Shown piece by piece: positions 28,750 to 37,846 of a DNA stretch of 64,000 bases. The stretch lies in NCBI GenBank assembly GCA_965249595.1, contig OZ252242.1, positions 806,001 to 870,000 of the forward strand. The letters run 5' to 3'. The notes beneath the pieces were generated by a model, which saw only the letters and a list, made by a program, of their open reading frames with translations, made no database searches and was not told where the DNA came from. Each line of letters begins with the position of its first letter. The first letter of the stretch is position 1. This DNA is from VXNJ01 sp965249595. Lineage in GTDB: Bacteria > Chloroflexota > UBA11872 > VXNJ01. A program made the position numbers and the translations under genes.

Positions 28750-29295
28750 TTACGCCGAATCTTCCTGCATTAGGCGCAGGTAATTTATTACCACCCAGCG
28801 TTCATTTGGGGTGAGCAATTTTTGGAAGGAGGGCATATTGGCCTGGCCGTGGGTGAGAACTCCATAGAGATAGCCGTCACTTACGACAGCGGCGGTACCG
28901 ATCAGCAATGATGGCGGTGCGCGCACGCCGGCTGCCGCAAATTGCTCTGAAACCTCGGAGAGCCCGTCGGCGCCAAGGCCATGGCACATCGTGCAATTGG
29001 TCGCATAGATTTCGGCGCCCTCGATCAGCGTGCCGGCGCTCGATGCGACCGGGTTGCCCAGGTTGGTCATTTCCGGTTGCGGGATGACGTGCTCGGCGCC
29101 TTTGGTGGAGACCGAACCTTCGGGTATGGCCACATACGGCGGTTCCTGCACCCGATAGGATTCCTGGTAATGCATTTCCGGGAAGATGTCTAGCGGATAG
29201 GCACCGGCTTCGCAGCCGGCCAGGAAGACGGCCAGCACGGCTACGGCCAATACGGCCAGCCGGGAACCCGAGCGGATTGATTTCAAGCGGGCCAC
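28750..29295 (-). CDS. actE: Alternative complex III monoheme cytochrome c lipoprotein (ActE)
   Basis: A 181-residue lipoprotein with lipobox FLAGC near residue 28 and one heme site, CTMCHG. The axial Met is probably in QANMPSFQKLL. The YRVQEPPYVAIPEGSV segment is typical of ActE-type subunits. It would be anchored on the outer face of the membrane and pass electrons to a terminal oxidase or soluble carrier. It is the last gene of the Act operon, 6 bases after actD. Confidence 0.88.
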   Translation of the reverse strand: MARLKSIRSGSRLAVLAVAVLAVFLAGCEAGAYPLDIFPEMHYQESYRVQEPPYVAIPEGSVSTKGAEHVIPQPEMTNLGNPVASSAGTLIEGAEIYATNCTMCHGLGADGLSEVSEQFAAAGVRAPPSLLIGTAAVVSDGYLYGVLTHGQANMPSFQKLLTPNERWVVINYLRLMQEDSA

Positions 29296-29301
29296 TTTAG
29301 G

Positions 29302-29841
29302 TCAGGCGGGGTTCGGGGCGACTTCCAGCAAGCTGCCGCTGGAATCAATGATGTCAATTGCGCCGGCTGCCACCAGAACGTCGCGGCCGCGCGCCAATTC
29401 GTCTTCGTCGGTATTGAGGGAGACGCCCACATAGCCGTCGGCTAGGCGTTTGTCGTAGAGGCTGACGCCATCGGGCAAACGGGATTCAAAGAGGATTCCC
29501 AAGACGGTAAAGAGCACCGCGCCGATCATCGTGCCCTCGTAGAGGATTTGGAACACGGCCGGGATCGCCACGATCGGCTTGCCGCCGGTAATTAGCGGCA
29601 AGGAGACTTGGGCCGCGACCAACCAGGCGACACCGAGGGCAAACCCGCAGGCCGCGCCGGCGAACGGGAAAGTGTAGAGGCGGTGCTTGATATGCGGTTC
29701 GCCAAACGCCCCTTCCGGATACGGGACACCGGACAGGACTTCAACGGCGGTATCGGCGAAGCCGGCATCGCGCAGACCCTCTACGGCGTCGGCGGCGCTG
29801 TCAACGCTGTCGTAAATTCCTAGTAATTCGCTTTTAGCCAT
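29302..29841 (-). CDS. actD: Alternative complex III membrane subunit (ActD, DUF3341)
   Basis: A 179-residue DUF3341 protein. A soluble N-terminal ferredoxin-like segment (GIYDSVDSAADAVEGLRDAGF) is followed by two transmembrane helices (residues about 58-80 and 95-122) and a C-terminal soluble domain. ActD is a peripheral membrane subunit of the quinol:electron-acceptor oxidoreductase. It lies 14 bases downstream of actC. Confidence 0.9.
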   Translation of the reverse strand: MAKSELLGIYDSVDSAADAVEGLRDAGFADTAVEVLSGVPYPEGAFGEPHIKHRLYTFPFAGAACGFALGVAWLVAAQVSLPLITGGKPIVAIPAVFQILYEGTMIGAVLFTVLGILFESRLPDGVSLYDKRLADGYVGVSLNTDEDELARGRDVLVAAGAIDIIDSSGSLLEVAPNPA

Positions 29842-29855
29842 ATGCTCGCCTGTCT

Positions 29856-31229
29856 TTATTCGCGGATGGTGGCGGGCACTTCAACCCGTCCGATTTTCAT
29901 TTTTCGGGCCAATATGATCCCCTCTTTAATATCCACCGCCGGCATGATTGGGACCACCTTGGCGAATACCAAGACTCCCACCATGACGAAGGCAAATGAG
30001 GCGGCCACCAAGATGGCCTCGGAAATAGAAGGGATATAGGTCGAATAGGTAAAGGTCAATGACGACTTGCGTTCCAGGGCGGGCACGATGAGGATGTAAC
30101 GCTCAAGCCACATGCCGATATTGACCAGGATTGTTGTTACAAACATCCAACGATAGGACCGCCTAATTGACCTAAAGAGCCAGAGCGGCACCGGGATGAT
30201 GTACGCAGCCAACAGGAGGGTGATGATCATAATCGGGAACGGCCACTCAAAAACACGCCGTTGCCAGGTGTCGACTTCAGTAGGTTCGAGCCCGTAGAGG
30301 CCAAATCCAAAGTCCAGAAATAGGAAGAAAAGCCAACCGGTGGCCACCGCGATAAGCAGGCGGGCCAGGGAATCGATATGGTCGCGGGTTATGAAGTCTT
30401 CAAGCTTGAAGGCCCATTTCATCACGATCATGGCAGTCACTACCGCCGAAACCCCGGAGTGAACGGCGCCGATTACGAAATATGGGGCAAATACAGTGTT
30501 GTGCCAACCGGGAACGGTGGTCACCGCAAAGTCCCAGGAAACGATCGAGTGCACCGACACGAAGATCGGCAAGATGATCGCCGAGAGCAGTATTCCGGCC
30601 ACCGCCTGGATGCGCCACTGGCGGGTCGAGCCCTTAAAGCCCAGGGCCAGGATGGTGAAGAGAAAACGGCGAATCGGATCCTGCGAGCGGTCTCGGGCCA
30701 GGGCCAGGTCCGGCAGCAGGGCGACATAAACGAACAGGATGGTCGAGATCAAATACGTAAATATGGCCGAGGGGTCCCACACCAACGGCGATCGTGGATT
30801 GGGCCACATGCCACGAATAAAGTCATAGGGGAATGCCCAGTAGGCGGTTCGCCATGGGCGGCCGGAGTGGATCAGCGGGAATAGCACCGCCGCCTGCAAG
30901 GAAAAGATCGTCAACACTTCGGCGGCGCGGGTGACCGGCCGTCGAAATTCGGCTTGGGTAAGGCGCAGAATGGCCGAGACGAATACGCCGGCGTGGCTGA
31001 TCCCGATCCAGAAAACGAAATTGACGATCAGGAATCCCCAGTAAACCGGGTGGGAGTAGCCGAGAAACTCCAGGCCCCAGTAGAGCATCGTGAGGAACAC
31101 GACCGCGCCCAGCATGAAGACCAGGCCCAGTCCGCCCGACCAACTGAAAAACCAGCGCGGCGTGCGCATGACGAAATCGAGCAGCCGATCGTCAGTCTGG
31201 CGCTGGTCGAGGGTTATGGGTTCTTGCAT
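29856..31229 (-). CDS. actC: Alternative complex III NrfD/PsrC-type subunit (ActC)
   Basis: A 457-residue protein with about ten transmembrane helices of the NrfD/PsrC family. The segments GISHAGVFVSAILRLTQAEF, HSIVSWDFAVTTVPGWH and FAPYFVIGAVHSGVSAV are characteristic of ActC. It is thought to hold the quinol-binding site and to take part in proton translocation. It is the second of two such subunits in this operon, 20 bases after the first. Confidence 0.92.
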   Translation of the reverse strand: MQEPITLDQRQTDDRLLDFVMRTPRWFFSWSGGLGLVFMLGAVVFLTMLYWGLEFLGYSHPVYWGFLIVNFVFWIGISHAGVFVSAILRLTQAEFRRPVTRAAEVLTIFSLQAAVLFPLIHSGRPWRTAYWAFPYDFIRGMWPNPRSPLVWDPSAIFTYLISTILFVYVALLPDLALARDRSQDPIRRFLFTILALGFKGSTRQWRIQAVAGILLSAIILPIFVSVHSIVSWDFAVTTVPGWHNTVFAPYFVIGAVHSGVSAVVTAMIVMKWAFKLEDFITRDHIDSLARLLIAVATGWLFFLFLDFGFGLYGLEPTEVDTWQRRVFEWPFPIMIITLLLAAYIIPVPLWLFRSIRRSYRWMFVTTILVNIGMWLERYILIVPALERKSSLTFTYSTYIPSISEAILVAASFAFVMVGVLVFAKVVPIMPAVDIKEGIILARKMKIGRVEVPATIRE

Positions 31230-31249
31230 TTGATTCCCTTAACGCCCTA

Positions 31250-32575
31250 TCATTCCGGTTTGGCCATCAGTAGGAATTTGGCACGGCCATACTCCGCCTC
31301 ACCGCGGTACAGCGCGCCCTCGCGCAACTCCCAATTGGATAGGAGTGGGATCCAACGGGCGGTAAACAGGTATGCGAAGGCCAGCAATCCGACCCAACCA
31401 ACGAAGAACAGGATGTCGTCGATTGATGGCCAGACGGCCGTCGGCAATGGATCTAACGGTCCGTGACCGGTGACTTCGAGATTTGAAATCGCCGGCACAA
31501 AGAGGCGGACGCGATCGGCCAGCGAGCCGATCAAGGCCACCACGGCCACCAGCGCCAGCAGGTGCATGCGCCGACGCAAGGGATTAAAAATCAAACAGCA
31601 AAACGGGATCCCGAAGTGGCAGATTCCGGCGATTGCAAATGCAATGCCGTATACCTGGGCGACATTGACCTGCATGGCGGCGATCTCGCCGGGAAGTCGG
31701 GCGTACCAAACCAGGACGAAATCGGCCCAGAAGAAATAGAACACCAACAGGGTGAAGGCCAAAAAGATCCGACCCAAATTGATCGCCTGTTCGCCGCCGA
31801 TATATGGCCGCATCGACGGGGCAAAGCGCCAAACCAAGTAGGTAGTCAAGACGACCAGAGCGGTCGCCGTCTGAAAACCGGTAACGACGTGGTAGGCCGG
31901 GAATATCCCCGAGCGCCAGCCCGGCAAGAGGCTCTGCCCGAGATCGGTGGTCAAGAGCATCGTCGCATAGATGAGGGACATTAAGTAGAAGGCGCCAAGC
32001 AGCTTGGTGTACATCTTCATCGCCCGCCACTGCGAGGGCGTGCCGCGCCAACCCAGGGTGAGGGCGCGACAATTTCCGGCGGCGGCCAGGTCGGGTATGG
32101 AGGAGACCCACAGCAGCCCAAGACCGGCAATCGCCATTGTCGCCACCGCCAGCGCATCGGTGACCACCGGCGCCCCAAAACGGAATTCAAACCACAGGCT
32201 GGCGCGTCCGTCAAGCGAAGGCAGGCTGGCCAGAATCGGAATCAGCAGGGCGTAGCCGAGGGTCGAAGGGATCACGAAAAGAGTGGCAATGCGTCGCACT
32301 GGATAGCTCCAATAGCCACGCGTCATGCGGGTTGCGTAGGCGAGCAGCGGCGCCGTGGAGACCGTCGCCAGCATCCACATCAAAATGGCCGCCGGGTAGG
32401 CCCATTCGGGCCGGTCACCCCACTCATTGAGGCGCAATCCGTACATGACGACACCGAGCACGGCCAGGGCGGCGGTCACCAACAGGGCGGCATTGGACCA
32501 GCTGAAGGTTATGCCGCGCGGACGAAATCCAGTGCCTGCGCCGATTGACAGGGCAGCCGGTTCGGGTCCTGACAT
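31250..32575 (-). CDS. Second NrfD-like integral membrane subunit (ActF-like)
   Basis: A 441-residue polytopic membrane protein with about ten helices, related to but clearly different from ActC. The region LGQSLLPGWRSGIFPAYHVVTGFQ (given here by its PGWRSGIFPAY core) aligns with the quinol-site region of NrfD proteins but lacks the SWDFAV motif. In the known complexes a second NrfD-like subunit is called ActF. Here it lies between actB2 and actC rather than at the operon end. Its ATG abuts the actB2 stop. Confidence 0.75.
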   Translation of the reverse strand: MSGPEPAALSIGAGTGFRPRGITFSWSNAALLVTAALAVLGVVMYGLRLNEWGDRPEWAYPAAILMWMLATVSTAPLLAYATRMTRGYWSYPVRRIATLFVIPSTLGYALLIPILASLPSLDGRASLWFEFRFGAPVVTDALAVATMAIAGLGLLWVSSIPDLAAAGNCRALTLGWRGTPSQWRAMKMYTKLLGAFYLMSLIYATMLLTTDLGQSLLPGWRSGIFPAYHVVTGFQTATALVVLTTYLVWRFAPSMRPYIGGEQAINLGRIFLAFTLLVFYFFWADFVLVWYARLPGEIAAMQVNVAQVYGIAFAIAGICHFGIPFCCLIFNPLRRRMHLLALVAVVALIGSLADRVRLFVPAISNLEVTGHGPLDPLPTAVWPSIDDILFFVGWVGLLAFAYLFTARWIPLLSNWELREGALYRGEAEYGRAKFLLMAKPE

Positions 32576-33391
32576 CTAGTGATCCGCCTCGCCGCCGGTC
32601 GCAAACGGGTCGACCTTGGCCAGATATACGACACCTGGTTCGGTGCCACGTTCCTCAAGCAGGATGTAGGAGCGATCGTCGTCGGCCCGCTGCGAGACCT
32701 TTGAAAACGGGTCGTTGAGATCGCCGAACACCAGCGAATGAGTCGGACAGGCCTGCACACAGGCCGGCGATACGTCGCCGTCGGCGACGTCACGGCCCTC
32801 GGCCTTGGCGTCGACCCGGGCGCGATTGATGCGTTGTACGCAGAACGTGCACTTTTCGATGATTCCCTTGGTGCGCACGGTCACGTCGGGGTTGAGCTGG
32901 TTCTCCAACTCATCGGGCCACTCGGGGTTCCAAAAATTAAAGTGACGCACGGAGTAAGGGCAACCATTGGCGCAGAACCGGGTGCCGATGCACCGGTTGT
33001 AGACCTGGACGTTTAGGCCCTCTTCGTTGTGGTACGTGGCCCAGACCGGGCAGACCGGCTCGCACGGAGCGGTGGCGCAGTGCTGGCACATGACCGGCAG
33101 AAAACGCGCCTTGGCGTTGGGAAATTCGCCTTCCCAATAGCGCTCAATTCGGATCCAGGCCTTGGCCCGCTTCTCGTTAACCCGTTGCTCTTCGTTGAGG
33201 GCAACATTGTTTTCCGCCTGGCACGCTACAACGCAGGCCTGGCAACCGGTGCACAGATCGGCATCGACCACCATGCCCCAGCGCCGGCCGACGCTCTCGG
33301 CCCGTTCTTGGGCTGAAATCGTCGTCGCGCCAGCATTGGCAGCGGCGCGGGCAGCTGATTCGTTGTTGACAGCTACAGTTGCGCTAGCCAT
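32576..33391 (-). CDS. Alternative complex III iron-sulfur subunit (ActB2, 4Fe-4S)
   Basis: A 271-residue ferredoxin-like subunit with four Cys clusters: CTGCQACVVAC, CATAPCEPVCPV, CIGTRFCANGCPY and CTFCVQ with CVQACPTH. This pattern fits three or four iron-sulfur clusters that wire the quinol site to the heme subunits. In many organisms it is fused to the molybdopterin-like subunit as ActB; here the two are separate genes overlapping by 8 bases. It ends in TAG. Confidence 0.92.
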   Translation of the reverse strand: MASATVAVNNESAARAAANAGATTISAQERAESVGRRWGMVVDADLCTGCQACVVACQAENNVALNEEQRVNEKRAKAWIRIERYWEGEFPNAKARFLPVMCQHCATAPCEPVCPVWATYHNEEGLNVQVYNRCIGTRFCANGCPYSVRHFNFWNPEWPDELENQLNPDVTVRTKGIIEKCTFCVQRINRARVDAKAEGRDVADGDVSPACVQACPTHSLVFGDLNDPFSKVSQRADDDRSYILLEERGTEPGVVYLAKVDPFATGGEADH

Positions 33392-35618
33392 TTACGACCT
33401 TTACCGGAGGGGCTTCTGCATCATTGCGTGGGTTTTCAGTCAATTCGAATGTCGGCATGAGAGCGGTACGGCCTAGTCTGGTCACCTGCGCCCGGGCCGC
33501 CGCGAATGCCTGTCCGCCGCCGGCGCTGGTCAGCTTCGGCAGCAAGGCCCGCACATTCACTCCGCGGCCTTCATTCCAGCGACCGCCGAACAGACGGCCT
33601 TGACCCTCGGGCACGGCAATCACGCCGGGACCAACCGTCGGCGCCGGATATACCGGCACTTCGGCCGCGCCGCTGGCGGTCGCAATGCGGACCACATCGC
33701 CGCGCTGGATGTTGAGCTCGCGGGCTTGAGCGGGATTCATTTCGACCCAAGATTGCCAAGTCATCGTGGTCAACGGATCCGGCGTCGCCTGCAGCCATGG
33801 CTGGGCGGCGCTGTTGGCGTCTGGGCCAATCCCAATCGTCTGGAAGGGAATCAGGTTGAATTCAAAGTTCTCGCTGCCGCCGGCGAACGTCGGCTCGTTG
33901 AGCCGGGCGATGTCCCAGCGGATTCCGGCGGCAAAACTACCGGCGCTGCCCAGGTCGGATCCCCAAACCCCGCCCCGCCGCAGGATGTCGATCCAACCGG
34001 ATTCGGCTGTGGCATCGCCGGGCGAGAGCCCGAGCGATTCCAAGACCATCCCCTTGGCGGCGGCCTGCTGGGAATCAAAGAGGACGCTTCCCTCACCGTA
34101 AAGCTGAGAGCTCAGGGCGATGAGGAGGTCGCCGAAACTGCGGGATTGATTGGTTATCGCGACAACCGGTTGCTGGAGTCCCAGGACGGCTTGGCCGGGC
34201 AGCGGATCGGGCACGAATGCGCCCCATTCCTCAAACGGGTGGGCCGCCGGCAGAACCAAGTCGGCGCGGGCGATGGTTTCATTCATGAATGTGCCCATAC
34301 CCACCACCGTCGGTACCGCCGCCAAAGCCTGGTCAAAGCCGGCGATCGGCAGGGCGTGGATCGGATCGGCCTGGTAGACGAAAACGGTGTCGGGTGTCTT
34401 GCCGGATTGCCAGGTACCGGCCAGATCGAATAGCTGGCGAGCCGAGGCGGCCGGAGCGGCTGCCTGCAAATGCCCCCACGGGGTATTTGGGCTAGCGTTT
34501 ACTCCACCAACCTGGCCGTCGTTGCCGGCCAGACGATTGAGCAACAGCACGGCGGCGGCAATTTGATCGGAGTAAACGTGTCCTAGGGCCGAACCGCCGA
34601 CTATCGCCAATGCCGGTTGGGCGCTGATGAATTCATGGGCAAGTTCGCGGATCTTCTCGGCGGCGATGCCCGATGAAGTGGCGACCCGTTCGGGGGTGAA
34701 TGCGTCAAGCGCCGACAGCCCGCCGGAAGCCGCCAATAGCTCTTTAGCGGTGCTGGCGGAGACCGAGGCGCTGTTGATCAACTCGTTGGCCATCGCCAAT
34801 GCGACGTGGCCCTCAAAGCCCGGTTGCACCGGTAGCCATCGATCGGCGTTGGCGCCGGTGAGCGACATGTGCGGTTCGATTTGGGTGAGCAGTCCGCGAC
34901 CACCGGCGTGGTGGGGATTTCTAAATTGCGCATAGGCGCCGGAATAAGAAACCGGTGAGAGTTCAACGCCTAGGAAATCGGATCCGAACGATACGATCGC
35001 TCGGGTATTGGCGATATCGAAAAACGGAATCGAGCCAGGCCCATAGATCTGCTGTAATCCGTAGCGCAAATTGGCCTGATCGTCAGTAGCGATCGCCACC
35101 TGATCAGCTTTTGACCAGAGCGCGAACGAATCGAGCAGGCGCTGTTTGACTGGGTCCAGACGCGGCGTGACAAAAGTAGTTGCCGACCCTGGAGTCATCC
35201 GCTCAGCGAGGAAATCGAGGGCCCGATCCCAGCTGATTCGGCGGAACTCGCCCGACCCGCGCTCACCGGTGCGAAGCAGCGGTGTCGAAATGCGGTCGGG
35301 GTGGTAAAGCGATTGAACGCCGGCTTGCGCGCGCGCCGATGATTTGCCGCGGTTTACCGGAAAGTCGGGATTGCCCTCAACCTTTTTGGCGCGTCCATCA
35401 ACGGTTCGGACCACGACGCCGTTGCCGGCCACCGGATCATTCGCATCGCCAGTGGCGAACCACAAGCTCTCGCCGGGGAGTGATTGCTCGGGGGATAGGG
35501 CAAAACTCTGAACCCGCGATTCGCGCTCAGGCGCGGCGCAGCCGACGATAAGTCCAGAGCCCAGTAGGGCGCCGGCTGATCCCAGGAGGAAGTTGCGTCT
35601 TCGAATCTTTTGGCTCAT
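33384..35618 (-). CDS. Alternative complex III molybdopterin-oxidoreductase-like subunit (ActB1)
   Basis: A 744-residue protein with an N-terminal twin-arginine signal (RRRNFLLGSAGALLG) followed by a lipobox-like VGC. The fold is that of molybdopterin oxidoreductases, with VVRTVDGRAKKVEGNPDFPVNRGKSSARAQAG (cited by its GNPDFPVN motif) and a C-terminal MopB domain (NPAQARELNIQRGDVVRI). In characterised ActB proteins this domain binds no molybdenum. ATG at 35618 lies 4 bases after the actA stop; an in-frame start at 35705 would overlap actA. It ends in TAG. Confidence 0.9.
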   Translation of the reverse strand: MSQKIRRRNFLLGSAGALLGSGLIVGCAAPERESRVQSFALSPEQSLPGESLWFATGDANDPVAGNGVVVRTVDGRAKKVEGNPDFPVNRGKSSARAQAGVQSLYHPDRISTPLLRTGERGSGEFRRISWDRALDFLAERMTPGSATTFVTPRLDPVKQRLLDSFALWSKADQVAIATDDQANLRYGLQQIYGPGSIPFFDIANTRAIVSFGSDFLGVELSPVSYSGAYAQFRNPHHAGGRGLLTQIEPHMSLTGANADRWLPVQPGFEGHVALAMANELINSASVSASTAKELLAASGGLSALDAFTPERVATSSGIAAEKIRELAHEFISAQPALAIVGGSALGHVYSDQIAAAVLLLNRLAGNDGQVGGVNASPNTPWGHLQAAAPAASARQLFDLAGTWQSGKTPDTVFVYQADPIHALPIAGFDQALAAVPTVVGMGTFMNETIARADLVLPAAHPFEEWGAFVPDPLPGQAVLGLQQPVVAITNQSRSFGDLLIALSSQLYGEGSVLFDSQQAAAKGMVLESLGLSPGDATAESGWIDILRRGGVWGSDLGSAGSFAAGIRWDIARLNEPTFAGGSENFEFNLIPFQTIGIGPDANSAAQPWLQATPDPLTTMTWQSWVEMNPAQARELNIQRGDVVRIATASGAAEVPVYPAPTVGPGVIAVPEGQGRLFGGRWNEGRGVNVRALLPKLTSAGGGQAFAAARAQVTRLGRTALMPTFELTENPRNDAEAPPVKVVNG

Positions 35619-35622
35619 CGGG

Positions 35623-36246
35623 TCACTTGTGGCAAATCGCGCAGTCGAGGGAGGCGAAATCGGGATCGATCGGATGTGGGTTATTCGCCCCGATCGATGC
35701 GTCATTGGTGTTGCGATGACAGCCCATGCAGGTACCCATGTTGAGGTTAACGACCTGCTTGAGCACGGTCATGTCGGCCACATCTCCGTGGCAGGTGGAG
35801 CATTCGATGCCGGCGGCAATATGGGGCAAGTGGACAAATCGAACATGGTCGGGAAGACGATGCACGCGGGCCCATTCGATGCCGGCGCCGCTTTCGTAGG
35901 CAGCTTGGAGTTGCTGGATCGGCTCGCGATCAGTGGCCACTACCGAGTGACAGAACATGCACTGCTCAAGCGACGGTATGGTGGCGGCCGCCTGTTCGCC
36001 AACGCCACGGTGACAAAACTCGCAGGCAATGCCAAGATCACCGGCGTGGATTGAGTGGTCGAATGGTATCGGTTGGTCGGGCGCCGGGGCGGCCGTACCA
36101 CCGGAGGCACTCAAGTAGACAAGCAGCACCAAGCCGGTAATGGCACCGCCCCCGAGCACGATTGCGGGCACCGTCAGCATGATCATTTGGCGCAGCGTCA
36201 GCCGCGGCAAAAAGGCCGTAATTGCGCTTAACAAATCGATTTTCAT
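35623..36246 (-). CDS. actA: Alternative complex III pentaheme cytochrome c (ActA)
   Basis: A 207-residue multiheme cytochrome with one N-terminal transmembrane helix (MIMLTVPAIVLGGGAITGLVLL region). Five CxxCH sites are present: CEFCH, CMFCH, CSTCH, CMGCH and CAICH. It would lie outside the membrane and pass electrons from the iron-sulfur subunit to ActE or another acceptor. Its ATG overlaps the stop of the preceding small membrane gene by 4 bases. Confidence 0.92.
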   Translation of the reverse strand: MKIDLLSAITAFLPRLTLRQMIMLTVPAIVLGGGAITGLVLLVYLSASGGTAAPAPDQPIPFDHSIHAGDLGIACEFCHRGVGEQAAATIPSLEQCMFCHSVVATDREPIQQLQAAYESGAGIEWARVHRLPDHVRFVHLPHIAAGIECSTCHGDVADMTVLKQVVNLNMGTCMGCHRNTNDASIGANNPHPIDPDFASLDCAICHK

Positions 36247-36563
36247 ACGAAGATGCGCGGGTAGAGACCGGGCAGAACGTCCAAACCCAGCAGGGTGCCC
36301 TTGACCAACACGACGATGGCCAGGATTCCAAATACGACTACGGCCGGGTACACCAACAACCGCAGGACGGCGCCGACGCGTGGGTCAAGATCGCCGGTGT
36401 ACACGAGCGATGGGGCCATCGAATGGGCCAGCAAGTAGGAAATTGCAGCTATAACCAGACAAAGCGCAAATACCCAGACGTGGGCGACGATCGCCGACAT
36501 CTGGACCCAGTCTTGCTGGGTTAGTTGGGCTATCTCCAAACGCCTGGCATTCCCGGATGGCAC
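36243..36563 (-). CDS. Small membrane protein heading the Act operon
   Basis: A 106-residue protein with two hydrophobic segments (about residues 22-45 and 66-92) and a short soluble N-terminus. I do not recognise a named family. Its position as first gene, overlapping actA by 4 bases, suggests an extra membrane subunit or assembly factor of the complex. It ends close to GLDVLPGLYPRIFV. Confidence 0.7.
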   Translation of the reverse strand: MPSGNARRLEIAQLTQQDWVQMSAIVAHVWVFALCLVIAAISYLLAHSMAPSLVYTGDLDPRVGAVLRLLVYPAVVVFGILAIVVLVKGTLLGLDVLPGLYPRIFV

Positions 36564-36749
36564 TCACACAGAAAAGACGGTTTTTCCGGTCCATTCAACG
36601 GACCTGGATTCACCGCCCAATTGTGCCGGCCTGACTGTCCGAGCGAGAAAGCTCGGGCAGGACTTGCGCGACAACAACAAATGTTACCAGCAGCGGGCCT
36701 CTTGACCGGTGCTCGGGCGTCGTTTGGTGCGCGCCGCCGGCTGATTCGG

Positions 36750-37799
36750 CTAGTCGTTCCAGACAAGCGCCACGCCCATGAACCGCTCCTTGTCGGCTAG
36801 GAGTCCCTCATAGGCGCGCCCGATTTCGGCCGGCGGCAGGTGATGAGTGAGCAATGGTGCCAGCTTGAGTCGGCCGCGGCCGACCAGATCAAATAGCGTC
36901 GAGAGGTTGTGCGCGGTCGACTGATCGAACCCTGTTTGCGGGTGCAGCGGAATGAGCCACTGCAATGAACCAGTTAGGCGCAACCCGCGCCGATTGATGC
37001 TGGAGGCGAGTGGTTCCAGGTTGGTCTGGTGGGATCGGCGAGGGGTGCCGAGCAGGATGATTTGGCCAAGCAAACGGACGTGACGCTGCAATTGATTTAT
37101 TACGGCCGCATCGCCCACGGCATCAATGGCGCTGTCGAATCCTTCGTAACCGGCCCCGATGCCGACCAATTGTTCTTCCACGGCCGATTTTGAAGGTGAT
37201 CCGACGTGGCTAAGGCCGATGTCTCTCGCCAGCCGTCGTCGGGCGGCGATGGGATCAAATGCGGCCACTCGGCATCCGGCCAACTGCCAGAGCTGGGCGG
37301 CGATGTTGCCGACCAGGCCCAAACCCCAAACCCCGACGACGTCGCTTAGGCGCCGCTGGCTGACTGACAACGAGCTGGCTGCCACCAAACCCAGGCAGCA
37401 CATGGCCGCCAACGCCGGATCCAGCCCGTCTGGAACCGGTTCCAGAAATGACGGTATGGTCTGCGCCAGCCCCGGCGTGCCGACCCGGCGGTAATGGATC
37501 CCCTGGTGGGGACCAAAGCTGAAAACTCGCGTGCCCAGCTCCCAATCGGTGACCGCGTCACCACGAGCGATGATCCGCCCCACGTTGGCGTATCCGGCCG
37601 CCCAGGGGTAGGAGCACCAAGCACCGGGAACCCAAACATTCTTGTCCAATGCCGTGAAGTTGGCCAATTCGGTGCCCGCCGAGACGAATGTCACCTCGGT
37701 TTGGATGGCCACCTGGTCGAGTCCCGGAGCATCGGCAATCTCGATCTGATCGAGGGCTACTTGCCCGGGGGCGGTGACCAAAACCCGTTCGGTGAGCAT
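36750..37799 (-). CDS. Zinc-binding-type medium-chain dehydrogenase
   Basis: A 349-residue medium-chain dehydrogenase/reductase without the structural-zinc Cys cluster. The N-terminal segment SAGTELANFTALDKN and the NAD-binding VWGLGLVGNIAAQLWQLAG are clear. The catalytic metal ligands of classical alcohol dehydrogenases are not obvious. Substrate unknown, probably a sugar or sugar acid given the neighbours. ATG at 37799 is preferred over an upstream TTG. The next gene upstream is a paralogue. Confidence 0.85.
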   Translation of the reverse strand: MLTERVLVTAPGQVALDQIEIADAPGLDQVAIQTEVTFVSAGTELANFTALDKNVWVPGAWCSYPWAAGYANVGRIIARGDAVTDWELGTRVFSFGPHQGIHYRRVGTPGLAQTIPSFLEPVPDGLDPALAAMCCLGLVAASSLSVSQRRLSDVVGVWGLGLVGNIAAQLWQLAGCRVAAFDPIAARRRLARDIGLSHVGSPSKSAVEEQLVGIGAGYEGFDSAIDAVGDAAVINQLQRHVRLLGQIILLGTPRRSHQTNLEPLASSINRRGLRLTGSLQWLIPLHPQTGFDQSTAHNLSTLFDLVGRGRLKLAPLLTHHLPPAEIGRAYEGLLADKERFMGVALVWND

Positions 37800-37846
37800 C
37801 GACGACGCGCCCCGCGGCGGCAATTTTTTGGGCTCGGCCGAAAGGC

